Positions 8,836 to 17,505 of a DNA stretch of 37,306 nt are shown here, piece by piece. The translations under genes were made by a program, and so were the position numbers. The notes below the pieces were generated by a model. That model did not search any database. It worked only from the letters and a program-made list of their open reading frames with translations, and was not told where the DNA came from. Numbering within the stretch: position 1 is the first letter of the stretch; each line of letters begins with the position of its first letter. The stretch is from Flavobacteriaceae bacterium (GTDB taxonomy: Bacteria; Bacteroidota; Bacteroidia; Flavobacteriales; Flavobacteriaceae). The stretch covers positions 1-37,306 of the forward strand of contig JAOZVI010000010.1 in the NCBI GenBank assembly GCA_029938265.1. The letters are read 5' to 3'.

Positions 8836-11800
8836 TTATTTATTTTCAATCCATTTTCTGGCATTTTCAAATGCCTCAATCCACGGACTTACTTCATCAT
8901 TTCTTCCTTCCGGATAATTTGCCCAGTTCCATTGAAAAGTTGAGCGTTCAATATGTGGCATCATCACCAAATGACGACCGTCATCATTTGCCATCATTGC
9001 TGTGTTAAAATCAGATCCGTTAGGATTTGCAGGATATGATTCATAACCATATTTTGCAATAATATTATATTGATCTTCAGAATATGGGAAACTAAATTTA
9101 CCTTCACCATGTGAGATCCAAACTCCAAGTTTACAACCTGCTAAACTAGAAAGCATCACAGAGTTATTTTCCTGAATCTTTACCGATGTAAATCCACTTT
9201 CGTGTTTATGAGAATCATTGTGCAGCATTTTTGGTTTTTCATCATGATCCGGATTGATCATTTCCAGTTCAACAAATAACTGACAACCATTGCAGATACC
9301 AACAGATAAAGTATCATCTCTATCGAAAAAATTATTTAAAGCTTTATTTGCTTTTTCATTGTACAAAAATGCACCTGCCCAACCTTTTGCTGACCCTAAT
9401 ACATCTGAATTTGAAAACCCACCAACAGCACCAATAAACTGGATATTTTCAAGAGTCTCTCTTCCGCTAATCAGATCGGTCATATGAACATCTTTTACAT
9501 CAAAACCTGCCAAATACATTGCATTTGCCATTTCACGCTCACTATTTGATCCTTTTTCGCGAATAATAGCTGCTTTTGGTCGTGGTTTTGAAATATCAAT
9601 ATTTGGAGCTTTTCCTGTAAAATGTTTAGGAAATATGTAGTTTAATGGTTGATCTTTATAATTATTAAAACGATCTTTAGCCAAATCGTTTGCTGTTTGC
9701 TGATCATCTAATAAATATGAGGTTTTATACCAAATATCTCGGTATTCAGCAATATTAAAACTTAGATCAAAGTTTGAAATTTCTAATATTTCTTCTGCAA
9801 CAGCATAACCGATATTATGGTAAGAAATATTGTTTTTAGTTAGAATTTTTTCAACTTCTTTTGTGTTTGCAGTTTGGAAAATTATTCCGTTGTTTTCGGC
9901 AAAAAGGATTTTTACCGGATCCTTTTCTGAGATTGAACTCAGATCAATTTTTGCAGCTAAATTATTATCAGCAAAACACATTTCAAGTAAAGTTGTAATC
10001 ATTCCGCCAGCAGAAATATCATGACCGGCTATGATCAAATCATTTTTGATCAAACTTTGTATTGTGTTAAATGCATTTTTAAAATAATTTGTATCGTTTA
10101 CAGTTGGTGTTTCAGCTCCAATTTTATTTCTTACTTGAGCAAAAGTAGATCCGCCCAGTTTAAAATTATCTTTAGAAAGATCTATATAAAAAATTGTATT
10201 ATTTTTTGTTGTTTTAAATACGGGTTCAACAACTTTATTAATATCAGAACACTGACCAGCCGCTGAAATTATAACAGTTCCCGGAGCAATAACTTCTTCA
10301 TTTGGATATTTTTGCTTCATCGATAATGAATCTTTTCCGGTAGGTACATTGATTCCTAAATCTATCGCAAATTTTGATACGGATTCAACTGCTTTGTACA
10401 AACGCGCATCTTCACCTTCATTTTTACATGGCCACATCCAATTTGCCGATAGTGAAACCGATTTTAAATTATCTTTTAGCGGTGCCCAAATAATGTTGGT
10501 CAGTGATTCTGCAATTGAGTTTCGTGAACCTGCTCTTTCATCAATTAGCGCACTTACAGGCGAATGACCAATAGAAGTTGCAATACCTTTTTTACCTTTA
10601 TAGTCTAATGCCATTACACCAACATCATTTAAAGGTAATTGTAAGGCACCTGTGCATTGTTGTTTAGCAACTTTACCACCAACACATCGATCAACCTTAT
10701 TGGTTAACCAGTCTTTGCATGCAACAGCCTCTAATTGTAAAACCTGACTTACATATTTGTAAATATCCTTAGTTTTATAAGCTACTTTTTCATATTTTCT
10801 GTTTAAAGTTGCATCTTTCATATAAGTATGGGGCGAAGCACCAAACATATCCATTAGGTCAAAATCCATCGGACTTTTATCCGATTTTTTAGATTTAAAT
10901 GAGAACCTGAAGTCGTTTGTTACTTTGCCAACTTCGTACATTGGCGAACGTTCTCTATCAGCAACTCTATGTAAAAAGTCCAGATCTTTAGGATTGATAA
11001 CAAGCCCCATTCTTTCTTGAGATTCATTACCGATAATTTCTTTGGCTGATAATGTTTTATCACCAATTGGCAAAGCATCTAAATTTATTTCACCACCAGT
11101 TTCTTCTACTAATTCTGATAAACAATTTAAATGTCCGCCTGCACCGTGATCGTGAATTGAAACAATTTTGTTTTCATCACTTTCCACCATTGCCCTGATG
11201 GCATTTGCAGCACGTTTTTGCATTTCAGGATTAGAGCGTTGTACAGCATTTAATGTGATAGCCGTATTAAATTCACCGGTATCAGCCGATGAAACTGCTG
11301 CGCCACCCATACCAATTCTATAATTATCGCCTCCAAGAATTACGATAGAATCTCCTTTTTTTGGTCTGTCTTTTAAGCTGTCCTCTTCTTTTCCATAACC
11401 AATACCACCCGCCATCATAATCACTTTATCATAACCTAATTTACGGTTGTTTTCTTGGTGCTCAAAAGTTAATAATGATCCCGAAATCAAAGGTTGACCG
11501 AATTTATTGCCAAAATCAGAAGCACCGTTTGAAGCTTTTATCAAAAGTTCGATTGGTGTTTGATACAACCAATTTCTTTCCTGCATATTTTCCCATTTCC
11601 TTTTATCCGTCAAACGGGAATAAGGAGTCATATAAACTGCGGTTCCTGCTAGTGGAAGTGAACCTTTTCCTCCAGCTAGTCTGTCACGAATTTCTCCACC
11701 TGATCCCGTTGCTGCACCGTTAAATGGTTCTACTGTAGTGGGAAAGTTATGTGTTTCCGCTTTAAGCGAAATAACAGATTTAATATTTTTTTTCTCGTAA

Positions 11801-12492
11801 AAATCGGGTTTATCAGCTGTTTTAGGCGCAAATTGTTCTATGACTGGACCATCGATAAAAGCGACATTATCTTTATAGGCTGATATGATGGTATTATGAT
11901 TCTTAACCGAAGTTTTTTTGATCATACCAAACAGAGAGTTTGGTTTTTCTTCTCCATCAATTATAAAAGTACCATTAAAGATCTTATGGCGACAATGTTC
12001 AGAATTTACTTGCGAAAATCCAAAAATTTCAGAATCGGTTAGTTTTCTTTCTAATTTTTTTGAAAGTTTTTCTAAATACTCAATTTCTTCACCATTCAAA
12101 GCCAAACCTTCTGTTTGATTATAAGCAGCAATATCCTTAATTTCTAAAATAGGTTCAGGTTCTATACTTACTTTGAAAATTTCCTGATCTAAATCTTTAT
12201 AAAAATGTTGGATCATCGGATCAAAGACAGGATTTTTAGAATCTTGTTTAATGAATTCTTCAATGCGTGAAATCCCTTCAATTCCCATATTTTGAGTGAT
12301 CTCAACTGCATTAGTACTCCAGGGTGTGATCATTTCCTTTCTTGGACCTACGAAATTACCTTTGATCTCTTTATCAGGAACGAAGTTAGCATTTCCGAAA
12401 AGCCAAATGAGTTTGTTAATATTTTTTTTATCAAAAGTAAGCGGAGAAGAAACAACAAAAATTGTACTGCTTTTAGAAAAAAAATAGATCAT
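8836..12492 (-). CDS. purL: Phosphoribosylformylglycinamidine synthase, large single-chain form (FGAM synthase)
   Basis: A 1218-residue one-chain PurL of the proteobacterial/eukaryotic type, step 4 of de novo purine synthesis: FGAR + glutamine + ATP gives FGAM. The order is an N-terminal PurS-like domain (WLFGNA), a linker with the substrate motif SEHCRHKIFNG, two AIR-synthase-like ATP-binding domains (KAETHNFPTTVEPFNGAATGSGGEIRD; DHGAGGHLNCLSELVEE; PTGKDSLSMKQK; AGHDISAGGM), and a C-terminal class I glutaminase. The glutaminase has nucleophile GICNGCQ (C1067) and the MPHIE His/Glu pair near 1180-1182. All landmarks are intact. A -7 element (TAAATTTG, minus strand) lies 33 nt upstream of the ATG. 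The GH3 gene follows after 14 nt. Confidence 0.98.
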   Translation of the reverse strand: MIYFFSKSSTIFVVSSPLTFDKKNINKLIWLFGNANFVPDKEIKGNFVGPRKEMITPWSTNAVEITQNMGIEGISRIEEFIKQDSKNPVFDPMIQHFYKDLDQEIFKVSIEPEPILEIKDIAAYNQTEGLALNGEEIEYLEKLSKKLERKLTDSEIFGFSQVNSEHCRHKIFNGTFIIDGEEKPNSLFGMIKKTSVKNHNTIISAYKDNVAFIDGPVIEQFAPKTADKPDFYEKKNIKSVISLKAETHNFPTTVEPFNGAATGSGGEIRDRLAGGKGSLPLAGTAVYMTPYSRLTDKRKWENMQERNWLYQTPIELLIKASNGASDFGNKFGQPLISGSLLTFEHQENNRKLGYDKVIMMAGGIGYGKEEDSLKDRPKKGDSIVILGGDNYRIGMGGAAVSSADTGEFNTAITLNAVQRSNPEMQKRAANAIRAMVESDENKIVSIHDHGAGGHLNCLSELVEETGGEINLDALPIGDKTLSAKEIIGNESQERMGLVINPKDLDFLHRVADRERSPMYEVGKVTNDFRFSFKSKKSDKSPMDFDLMDMFGASPHTYMKDATLNRKYEKVAYKTKDIYKYVSQVLQLEAVACKDWLTNKVDRCVGGKVAKQQCTGALQLPLNDVGVMALDYKGKKGIATSIGHSPVSALIDERAGSRNSIAESLTNIIWAPLKDNLKSVSLSANWMWPCKNEGEDARLYKAVESVSKFAIDLGINVPTGKDSLSMKQKYPNEEVIAPGTVIISAAGQCSDINKVVEPVFKTTKNNTIFYIDLSKDNFKLGGSTFAQVRNKIGAETPTVNDTNYFKNAFNTIQSLIKNDLIIAGHDISAGGMITTLLEMCFADNNLAAKIDLSSISEKDPVKILFAENNGIIFQTANTKEVEKILTKNNISYHNIGYAVAEEILEISNFDLSFNIAEYRDIWYKTSYLLDDQQTANDLAKDRFNNYKDQPLNYIFPKHFTGKAPNIDISKPRPKAAIIREKGSNSEREMANAMYLAGFDVKDVHMTDLISGRETLENIQFIGAVGGFSNSDVLGSAKGWAGAFLYNEKANKALNNFFDRDDTLSVGICNGCQLFVELEMINPDHDEKPKMLHNDSHKHESGFTSVKIQENNSVMLSSLAGCKLGVWISHGEGKFSFPYSEDQYNIIAKYGYESYPANPNGSDFNTAMMANDDGRHLVMMPHIERSTFQWNWANYPEGRNDEVSPWIEAFENARKWIENK

Positions 12493-12525
12493 TTATTATG
12501 GTATTATGATGGTTTTTAAAAAGAA

Positions 12526-12533
12526 CAAATTTA
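12526..12533 (-). promoter_or_regulatory. -7 element for purL
   Basis: Minus-strand TAAATTTG fits TAnnTTTG and lies 33 nt upstream of the purL start. No convincing -33 TTG at 19-21 nt. No purine riboswitch-like structure is evident in the short leader. Confidence 0.5.
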
Positions 12534-12597
12534 ACTAAATGCAATAGTAAATTGTATAGTATGTTAATAAGATTTTGAAAAAATATAAGAAAAAAAA

Positions 12598-12644
12598 AGT
12601 CAAGGGGTGAATATATCCATTTTGAAGATATTCACCCTTTGACT
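12598..12644 (-). terminator. Strong Rho-independent terminator after the RsmB-like gene
   Basis: 17-nt arms (12598-12614 and 12628-12644, AGTCAAGGGGTGAATAT and its near-perfect reverse complement, one wobble or mismatch) enclose a 13-nt loop. On the minus strand the stem is followed by an eight-T tract. It lies 82 nt past the stop of the methyltransferase gene and insulates it from the purL promoter. Confidence 0.88.
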
Positions 12645-12726
12645 GAAACAAAATATATTTTTTGAAAGATCGCTACACTTCGCTATGGCTTCGTTTTAAA
12701 TTTATGGCAGAACCATTTATTTTTTA

Positions 12727-13959
12727 CTAAATTTTTTCCAAAAGTGCCATATAAAATCCATCAAAACCTGTTTTGGCAGGAGAGACTTTATTTTCATTTA
12801 CTAACTTAAATTCAGGATGATTCTTTAGGAAATTTTCTACTTGTTCTTCATTTTCTGAAGGTAAGATAGAACAAGTTGCATACACTAATTTACCTCCTTG
12901 TTTAACTAATTTTGAATAGTTTTCTAAGATCTCGGCTTGTGTTTTTTTGATCTCTTTTATGAACTCTGGTTGTAACTTCCATTTTGAATCGGGATTTCTT
13001 TTTAATACGCCTAAACCGCTACAAGGTGCATCGATCAAAACCCTATCAGCAGAATTCTTTAATTTTTTGATGGTTTTTGAACTTTCAATCGGTCGAATAT
13101 CAACATTATGAACGCCATCTCGTCTAGCTCTTCGTTTTAATTCTTTAAGTTTACTTTCATAAATATCTAAAGCAATTATCTGACCTTTATTTTCCATCAA
13201 AGATGCCAGATGCAAAGTCTTTCCACCTGCACCGGCACAAGTATCTATAACACGCATTCCGGGTTTAACATCTAAAAATGGTGCAACCAATTGCGAAGAA
13301 GCATCTTGTACTTCAAACAAACCTTTTTTAAAGGCATCTGTTACAAAAACATTTTTTCGTTCGGATAAAAGTAGGGCAGCGGGTTGATCTTTAATAAACT
13401 CGGTTGCAATATCCTCTTCAAATAGTATTTTTTGAAGTTGCTGTTTGGTAGTTTTTAAAGTGTTTACACGTAAAATTACTTTTGCTTTTAGGTTTAATTC
13501 ACGAAGTTCTTTTTCCCATTTGTCTTCACCCAATTCTTTTACACATAAGTCATCCATCCAGTCAGGAACAGATTCTCTAAATTTTCTTTGCTTTTGTAAT
13601 TCGTCAAATTTTCCCTTAATTCTTCTTACAGGAGTGCCTATAAATTGATCCCAGTCCGGTAATCTATAACCTTTTAATACTGCCCAAACTGTGAAATTCT
13701 TCCATAGATTATCTAATGAATAATGACCTTTAGTGCCGGCAATTTCATTGTATAACCTTTTGTGACGTACCATTTCATAAATTGTTTCGGCAATAAATTT
13801 TCTATCACGTACGCCCCAACGTTTATCCCTTTTTAAAGTCTTTTGTACGACTTTATCGGCATATTCATTTTCATTAAAGATTAAATGTAAGGCATCAATT
13901 ACAGCAAAAACAAGGGTTCTGTGTAATCGTTTTTCTGAATTTTTAGGATTGTCTTTCAA
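12727..13959 (-). CDS. RsmB/NOP2-Sun family 16S rRNA (cytosine-C5) methyltransferase
   Basis: A 410-residue SAM-dependent RNA m5C methyltransferase. An N-terminal NusB-like helical part (about 10-75) and a PUA-like linker lead to the Rossmann catalytic domain: motif I VIDTCAGAGGKTLH (237-250), DIYESKLKEL, motif IV LIDAPCSGLGVLKRNPD with C313, and motif VI YATCSILPSENE with catalytic C363. Both cysteines required for covalent catalysis and product release are present. RsmB modifies C967 of 16S rRNA in E. coli; that the target is the same here is inference. A perfect -7 element lies 27 nt upstream of the start, so the gene has its own promoter even though another minus-strand gene lies just upstream. 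Confidence 0.94.
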   Translation of the reverse strand: MKDNPKNSEKRLHRTLVFAVIDALHLIFNENEYADKVVQKTLKRDKRWGVRDRKFIAETIYEMVRHKRLYNEIAGTKGHYSLDNLWKNFTVWAVLKGYRLPDWDQFIGTPVRRIKGKFDELQKQRKFRESVPDWMDDLCVKELGEDKWEKELRELNLKAKVILRVNTLKTTKQQLQKILFEEDIATEFIKDQPAALLLSERKNVFVTDAFKKGLFEVQDASSQLVAPFLDVKPGMRVIDTCAGAGGKTLHLASLMENKGQIIALDIYESKLKELKRRARRDGVHNVDIRPIESSKTIKKLKNSADRVLIDAPCSGLGVLKRNPDSKWKLQPEFIKEIKKTQAEILENYSKLVKQGGKLVYATCSILPSENEEQVENFLKNHPEFKLVNENKVSPAKTGFDGFYMALLEKI

Positions 13960-13986
13960 AAGAATTGAATTAAATTTTTGTGTTTA

Positions 13987-13994
13987 CAAAGCTA
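13987..13994 (-). promoter_or_regulatory. -7 element for the RsmB-like gene
   Basis: Minus-strand TAGCTTTG matches TAnnTTTG, 27 nt before the ATG, with a TTG (plus-strand CAA at 14017-14019) 22 nt further upstream, close to the usual 19-21 spacing. Confidence 0.6.
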
Positions 13995-14045
13995 CGTTAA
14001 TTTAAAATTTAAAATTCAATATTAAAAATTGTTTAGATCAAATCT

Positions 14046-14810
14046 TTAAAATCCTTCAAAAACTCCTAAGCCAAAAAGAGCAAAATCATATTTTACAGGA
14101 TCAAAAGGATCCATTTTTCTTAAATTGGTATCGAGTTCAAAAAGTGCTTTGGCATCGTTTTGTTTTCTGTTGATCAAACCTAATTTTCGTGCAACATTAC
14201 CTGAATGGACATCTAAGGGACAAGATAATTGTGAAGGAGATAGGCTTTTCCAAATACCAAAATCTACTCCGGCATTGTCATTTCTAACCATCCAGCGTAA
14301 AAACATATTGATTCTTTTTGCAGCAGAATTTTTTAGTGGGTCAGAAATATGTTTTTGAGTTCTTATGGGGTGATCTATTTCAAAAAACACTTTTTTAAAT
14401 TGATGGATTGCCGGTTGTAAAGTATCGACTTCAGCATTTTTGGTAAAAATTTCTTCCAAACTATAGTAATTTTTATAAATATTTTGAAGTGATTTTATAA
14501 AGAATTTAAAATCTATAGAATTAAATGTTCTATGTATCGAACCTTCAATTTTATCTAGTTGATTCTTGTTGTGACTCATGATAAAATCAAAGGGTGAATT
14601 TCCCATATAATTCATGATTTTGTTTGAATTATTGATAATCATTTTTCTTTTTCCCCAAGCGATTGTTGCCGTTAAAAATGCAGAGATCTCAATATCTTCT
14701 TTTAATGAAAATTGATGTGGAATCTGAATAGGATCACTTTCAATAAATTTAGAATTGTTGTATTCAAAAACCTTGCTATTTAAAAAATCTGTAAGTTCTT
14801 TTGAAGTCAA
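14046..14810 (-). CDS. TIGR02757 family protein (DUF2400)
   Basis: A 254-residue protein recognised by its family signature: ESDPIQIPHQFSLKEDIEI, ATIAWGKRKMIINN, NMFLRWMVRND...VDFGIW, and a C-terminal LSCPLDVHSGNVARKLGL...FDPVKYDFALFGLGVFE. No biochemical activity is established to my knowledge. The all-helical pattern with LDVHSGNVARKLGL resembles HhH-GPD DNA glycosylase folds, which is inference only. It is a soluble cytoplasmic protein of normal length with no signal peptide. It lies 166 nt downstream of the CBS-domain gene on the same strand; I found no clean promoter in that gap. Confidence 0.88.
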   Translation of the reverse strand: MTSKELTDFLNSKVFEYNNSKFIESDPIQIPHQFSLKEDIEISAFLTATIAWGKRKMIINNSNKIMNYMGNSPFDFIMSHNKNQLDKIEGSIHRTFNSIDFKFFIKSLQNIYKNYYSLEEIFTKNAEVDTLQPAIHQFKKVFFEIDHPIRTQKHISDPLKNSAAKRINMFLRWMVRNDNAGVDFGIWKSLSPSQLSCPLDVHSGNVARKLGLINRKQNDAKALFELDTNLRKMDPFDPVKYDFALFGLGVFEGF

Positions 14811-14976
14811 ATTTTAATAAATGTTTAATCAAAAAAGAATACCTCATTAGGTCTGATATTTGTTTTGATAATTAATAGATTTTTGGTTTCAAGAAATTTT
14901 AAGCCAAAAAGGTTAATCATTGTTTTATTATTAATTTTTTAAAGATCATGTTTAATAATTATACAAAATAATAGTT

Positions 14977-15378
14977 TTAAAAAAGCATATTATCTAATAT
15001 CAAATCTGAAATAGAGATCATTCCAATTAATTCACCATTTTCTTCAACAGGAGCTTCGCGTACACCAATATTCATGAGTAAACTGGCTACATATTTTACA
15101 TCCATACTTGCAGGAACACTAATTACAGGTTTTGTCATTATTTCAAAAACATTTACTTCTTCAGAAGTTTTATCAGGAATGATTACGCCATCAATAAAAT
15201 TATGAACTCTAACTATTCCATATGCATCAATATTATCACGTTTGTTTATAATTAATGCTTCAATATTCTCTTTTCGCATTAAATTTACAGCTTCTTTAGC
15301 CGTTGCCATACCGTCAATAAAAACAACTTTTTTTTTCATAACATCTTTGGCATTCTGAAATTTTCTTTTTAAAACCAT
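14977..15378 (-). CDS. Two-CBS-domain protein in the DUF1538/PII-like operon
   Basis: A 133-residue protein consisting essentially of two CBS motifs (about 10-66 and 78-131): KDVMKKKVVFIDGMATAKEAVNL...EALIINKRD and EIMTKPVISVPASMDVKYVASLL...APVEENGELIGMISISDLI. CBS pairs bind adenine nucleotides (AMP, ATP, c-di-AMP or SAM in other systems) and usually gate enzymes or transporters. With no output domain of its own it must act in trans. It lies 46 nt downstream of the PII-like gene and is the last gene of the presumed operon with the two DUF1538 membrane proteins, so an energy- or nucleotide-sensing role for that transporter is the simplest reading (inference). Confidence 0.9.
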   Translation of the reverse strand: MVLKRKFQNAKDVMKKKVVFIDGMATAKEAVNLMRKENIEALIINKRDNIDAYGIVRVHNFIDGVIIPDKTSEEVNVFEIMTKPVISVPASMDVKYVASLLMNIGVREAPVEENGELIGMISISDLILDNMLF

Positions 15379-15424
15379 AATTTTTTGAATTAAATAATAT
15401 TAAAATACTTTTTTTGTTAAAAGG

Positions 15425-15772
15425 TTAAAAATATTGATCTCGAGCTTGATCTTTAAATATTTTCATTTGGCTTTCTAAACCAATTATATGCTCAATTGGT
15501 AAAACAAATGCAATACCTGTATTTGGTTTGTCAAATTTACCTTCAGATTTTATTACTTCTAATAAATTTTCTACTACATGTTCTTCAACTAAAAAAACAA
15601 TAATATCTGTTTGATCTTCAATGCTTAACCCAAAAAATGTTTTAGCTTCATGCAAACCTGTACCTCTTGCAGGAATTATGGTGGCTCCGGTAGCACCCTT
15701 TTTTTTCATTGCATCTACTATTTGGTCAGTAATATTTGGTTTAGAAAAAACCATAATTAATTTAAACTTCAT
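15425..15772 (-). CDS. PII-like (GlnB superfamily) signalling protein with shortened T-loop
   Basis: A 115-residue protein with the ferredoxin-like pattern of PII: beta1 MKFKLIMVFSKPN, helix ITDQIVDAMKKKGATGATII, then PARGTG where PII has its G-F-G turn, and the C-terminal signature GIAFVLPIEHIIGLES, equivalent to KIFVLPVE in GlnB. The segment corresponding to the T-loop (after GTGLHEAKTFFGL) is short and lacks the uridylylated Tyr51 region, so this is a PII-like sensor rather than canonical GlnB. Its start overlaps the 3' end of the second DUF1538 gene by 11 nt, implying translational coupling and a direct regulatory partnership with that membrane protein. Ligand unknown. Confidence 0.85.
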   Translation of the reverse strand: MKFKLIMVFSKPNITDQIVDAMKKKGATGATIIPARGTGLHEAKTFFGLSIEDQTDIIVFLVEEHVVENLLEVIKSEGKFDKPNTGIAFVLPIEHIIGLESQMKIFKDQARDQYF

Positions 15773-16550
15773 TTTTATGTGTTTTAATGTTTGACAAACG
15801 TTTTTTTAATTCCAATAATTGAGCATATCCTAAAACAGATATAATTGGAAAAAGACTAGCAAATGCTATAAGTCCAAATCCGTCAATAGCTGGGTTTCTT
15901 CCTGGTACTGCACTTGACAATCCTAACCCAAGCGCAGCAACAATTGGGACAGTAACAGTTGAAGTTGTAACACCTCCGGAATCATAGGCTAAGGCAACAA
16001 ATTTTTTAGGGGTGAAAATTGTTTGAATAATAACAATTATATATCCCACCATAATATATAAATATAAAGGAGTTCCGGTTACGATTCTAAAAGTGCCTAA
16101 AGCCAAAGCGAATGCAACACCAATAGCAACAGTAATTCTTAATATAACTGGGTTAATGGTGCCAGCAGAAACTTCATCTGCTTTTAAAGCAATTGCAATA
16201 AGAGAAGGCTCGGCAATTGTTGTTGAAAAACCTATTAAGGCAGCAAAAATATAAATCCAATAATAAGAAGTCCAACTTGTAATCTCATTTGCAGATGCTC
16301 CTATAAAAGTTGGGTCTGATAGTTGAGTTGCCATAATTTTTCCTATTGGAAATAAAGCTTTTTCTAATCCAATTAAAAAAAATGCAAGACCAACCACTAC
16401 ATAAACGCCACCAAGAATTACTTTTTTTAAGTGTGGAATAGGTTGTCTTAAAACCACCAATTGAAAAAAGACTATAATTATCAAAATAGGCAACACATCT
16501 GTAATGGTACTAAGAAAAATAACACTTAAATCTGTAAAAAAATCAATCAT
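15762..16550 (-). CDS. DUF1538 family membrane protein (second copy)
   Basis: A 262-residue polytopic membrane protein of the DUF1538 family with six to seven predicted helices. Conserved blocks are [24 protein letters not shown] (abridged: STTIAEPSL), AYDSGGVTTSTVTVPIVAAL and [15 protein letters not shown]. The same blocks occur in the neighbouring 248-residue gene, so the two are tandem paralogues. The paired STTIAEP and GGVTTST motifs look like re-entrant or substrate-binding elements of a transporter (inference). It lies 10 nt after its paralogue and overlaps the PII-like gene by 11 nt. I do not know the transported substrate. Confidence 0.88.
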   Translation of the reverse strand: MIDFFTDLSVIFLSTITDVLPILIIIVFFQLVVLRQPIPHLKKVILGGVYVVVGLAFFLIGLEKALFPIGKIMATQLSDPTFIGASANEITSWTSYYWIYIFAALIGFSTTIAEPSLIAIALKADEVSAGTINPVILRITVAIGVAFALALGTFRIVTGTPLYLYIMVGYIIVIIQTIFTPKKFVALAYDSGGVTTSTVTVPIVAALGLGLSSAVPGRNPAIDGFGLIAFASLFPIISVLGYAQLLELKKRLSNIKTHKNEV

Positions 16551-16560
16551 AAATAATTAA

Positions 16561-17307
16561 CTATTTAAACCAAAATATGCCAAAAGCCATAACAAATATC
16601 ATGGGTAAAAGTGATGCGAAAGCTATAAGTCCAAAGCCATCAACCAACGGACTCCTTCCCTTAATTACAGTTGCTAAACCTACACCAAGAGCTGTTACTA
16701 ATGGTACTGTAATAGTAGAAGTTGTTACACCGCCTGCATCATAAGCAAGTCCAATTATTTCAGGAGGTGCTATAATTGTCATAAGCATTACTAAAATATA
16801 ACCTCCAATAATTAAGTAATACAGGGGCCATCCTTTTAGTATTCGCAATACACCTATGACAATTGCGAGACCTACAGAAAAAGCTACAGATAATCTTAAG
16901 CCCATTGCGTAAGATTCCATAGATTCTTTATTATTTTCAATTAAACCAGCACCAGAAGAAATTTCAGAAGCTTCTTTTGCAACAGCAATTAATGCTGGTT
17001 CAGCAATAGTTGTTGAAAAACCTAAAGCAAATGAGAAGGTTATTAACCAGAAAACACTACCTTTTTTTGCTAGAGCATAAGCCATTGTTTCTCCAATTGG
17101 GAAAAGACCTATTTCTAACCCTTCGATAAATAACATCAATCCAATTATTACAAAAAATATTCCAATAATAATTTCTCCAATTTCAGGAAATGGTTGTTGA
17201 ATTACTACACTTTGAAAAAACACTACAACCAATATTATTGGTACCAAATCTACAAAAGCTGCTTTAAGCTTTTTTAAAATTAATAAAAAATAATTTCTAT
17301 ACACCAT
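16561..17307 (-). CDS. DUF1538 family membrane protein (first copy)
   Basis: A 248-residue polytopic membrane protein paralogous to the next gene: [40 protein letters not shown] and [16 protein letters not shown] align block for block with it. It heads the presumed operon (DUF1538, DUF1538, PII-like, CBS). A minus-strand -7 element (TATTTTTG, plus-strand 17332-17339) lies 24 nt upstream of the ATG. The N-terminus begins with a basic stretch followed by the first helix (about 14-34). Two homologous subunits are likely to form one heteromeric carrier with internal pseudo-symmetry (inference). Confidence 0.88.
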   Translation of the reverse strand: MVYRNYFLLILKKLKAAFVDLVPIILVVVFFQSVVIQQPFPEIGEIIIGIFFVIIGLMLFIEGLEIGLFPIGETMAYALAKKGSVFWLITFSFALGFSTTIAEPALIAVAKEASEISSGAGLIENNKESMESYAMGLRLSVAFSVGLAIVIGVLRILKGWPLYYLIIGGYILVMLMTIIAPPEIIGLAYDAGGVTTSTITVPLVTALGVGLATVIKGRSPLVDGFGLIAFASLLPMIFVMAFGIFWFK

Positions 17308-17331
17308 TAAATAGCTATATCAAATATCAAA

Positions 17332-17339
17332 CAAAAATA
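17332..17339 (-). promoter_or_regulatory. -7 element for the DUF1538/PII-like/CBS operon
   Basis: Minus-strand TATTTTTG fits TAnnTTTG and sits 24 nt before the first DUF1538 start codon. TTG candidates for -33 are 16 or 24 nt away, not ideal. Prediction only. Confidence 0.5.
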
Positions 17340-17375
17340 CAATATAAAAACAATTCAATACAGCAATCTATTCTG

Positions 17376-17505
17376 TTAATTTTTTGAAAGTCCGTTTTTG
17401 GAAAGATCGATTATTGTGCCACCTTTAATAATAAGATCTGCACTGTAATCTTTATTGTCAGAACAACTCAGAATTAAAAAAAGTAATGATAAAATTGTAT
17501 TTCAT
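17376..17505 (-). pseudogene. Frameshifted, truncated N-terminus of an amidohydrolase lipoprotein
   Basis: An ATG overlaps the TGA stop of the M1 aminopeptidase gene (ATGA), as expected for a coupled downstream gene. Read from it, the frame is MKYNFIITFF... and stops after 15 codons. Removing one T from the seven-T run (plus-strand A-run 17476-17482) restores a lipoprotein signal ...ITFLILSC followed by SDNKDYSADLIIKGGTIIDL, the hallmark N-terminal beta-strands of metal-dependent amidohydrolases. The reading then ends at TAA 17376-17378 after SKNGLSKN, and none of the rest of the enzyme follows: the DUF1538 operon begins instead. Remnant of a deleted gene; a single-base sequencing error could explain the shift but not the missing body. 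Confidence 0.7.

Noticed and set aside
12655-12710. Slightly GC-richer stretch with repeated CGCTACACTTCGC / CTATGGCTTCG words
   Set aside because: Repeats are too short and imperfect to call an element; it lies between a terminator and a gene end.
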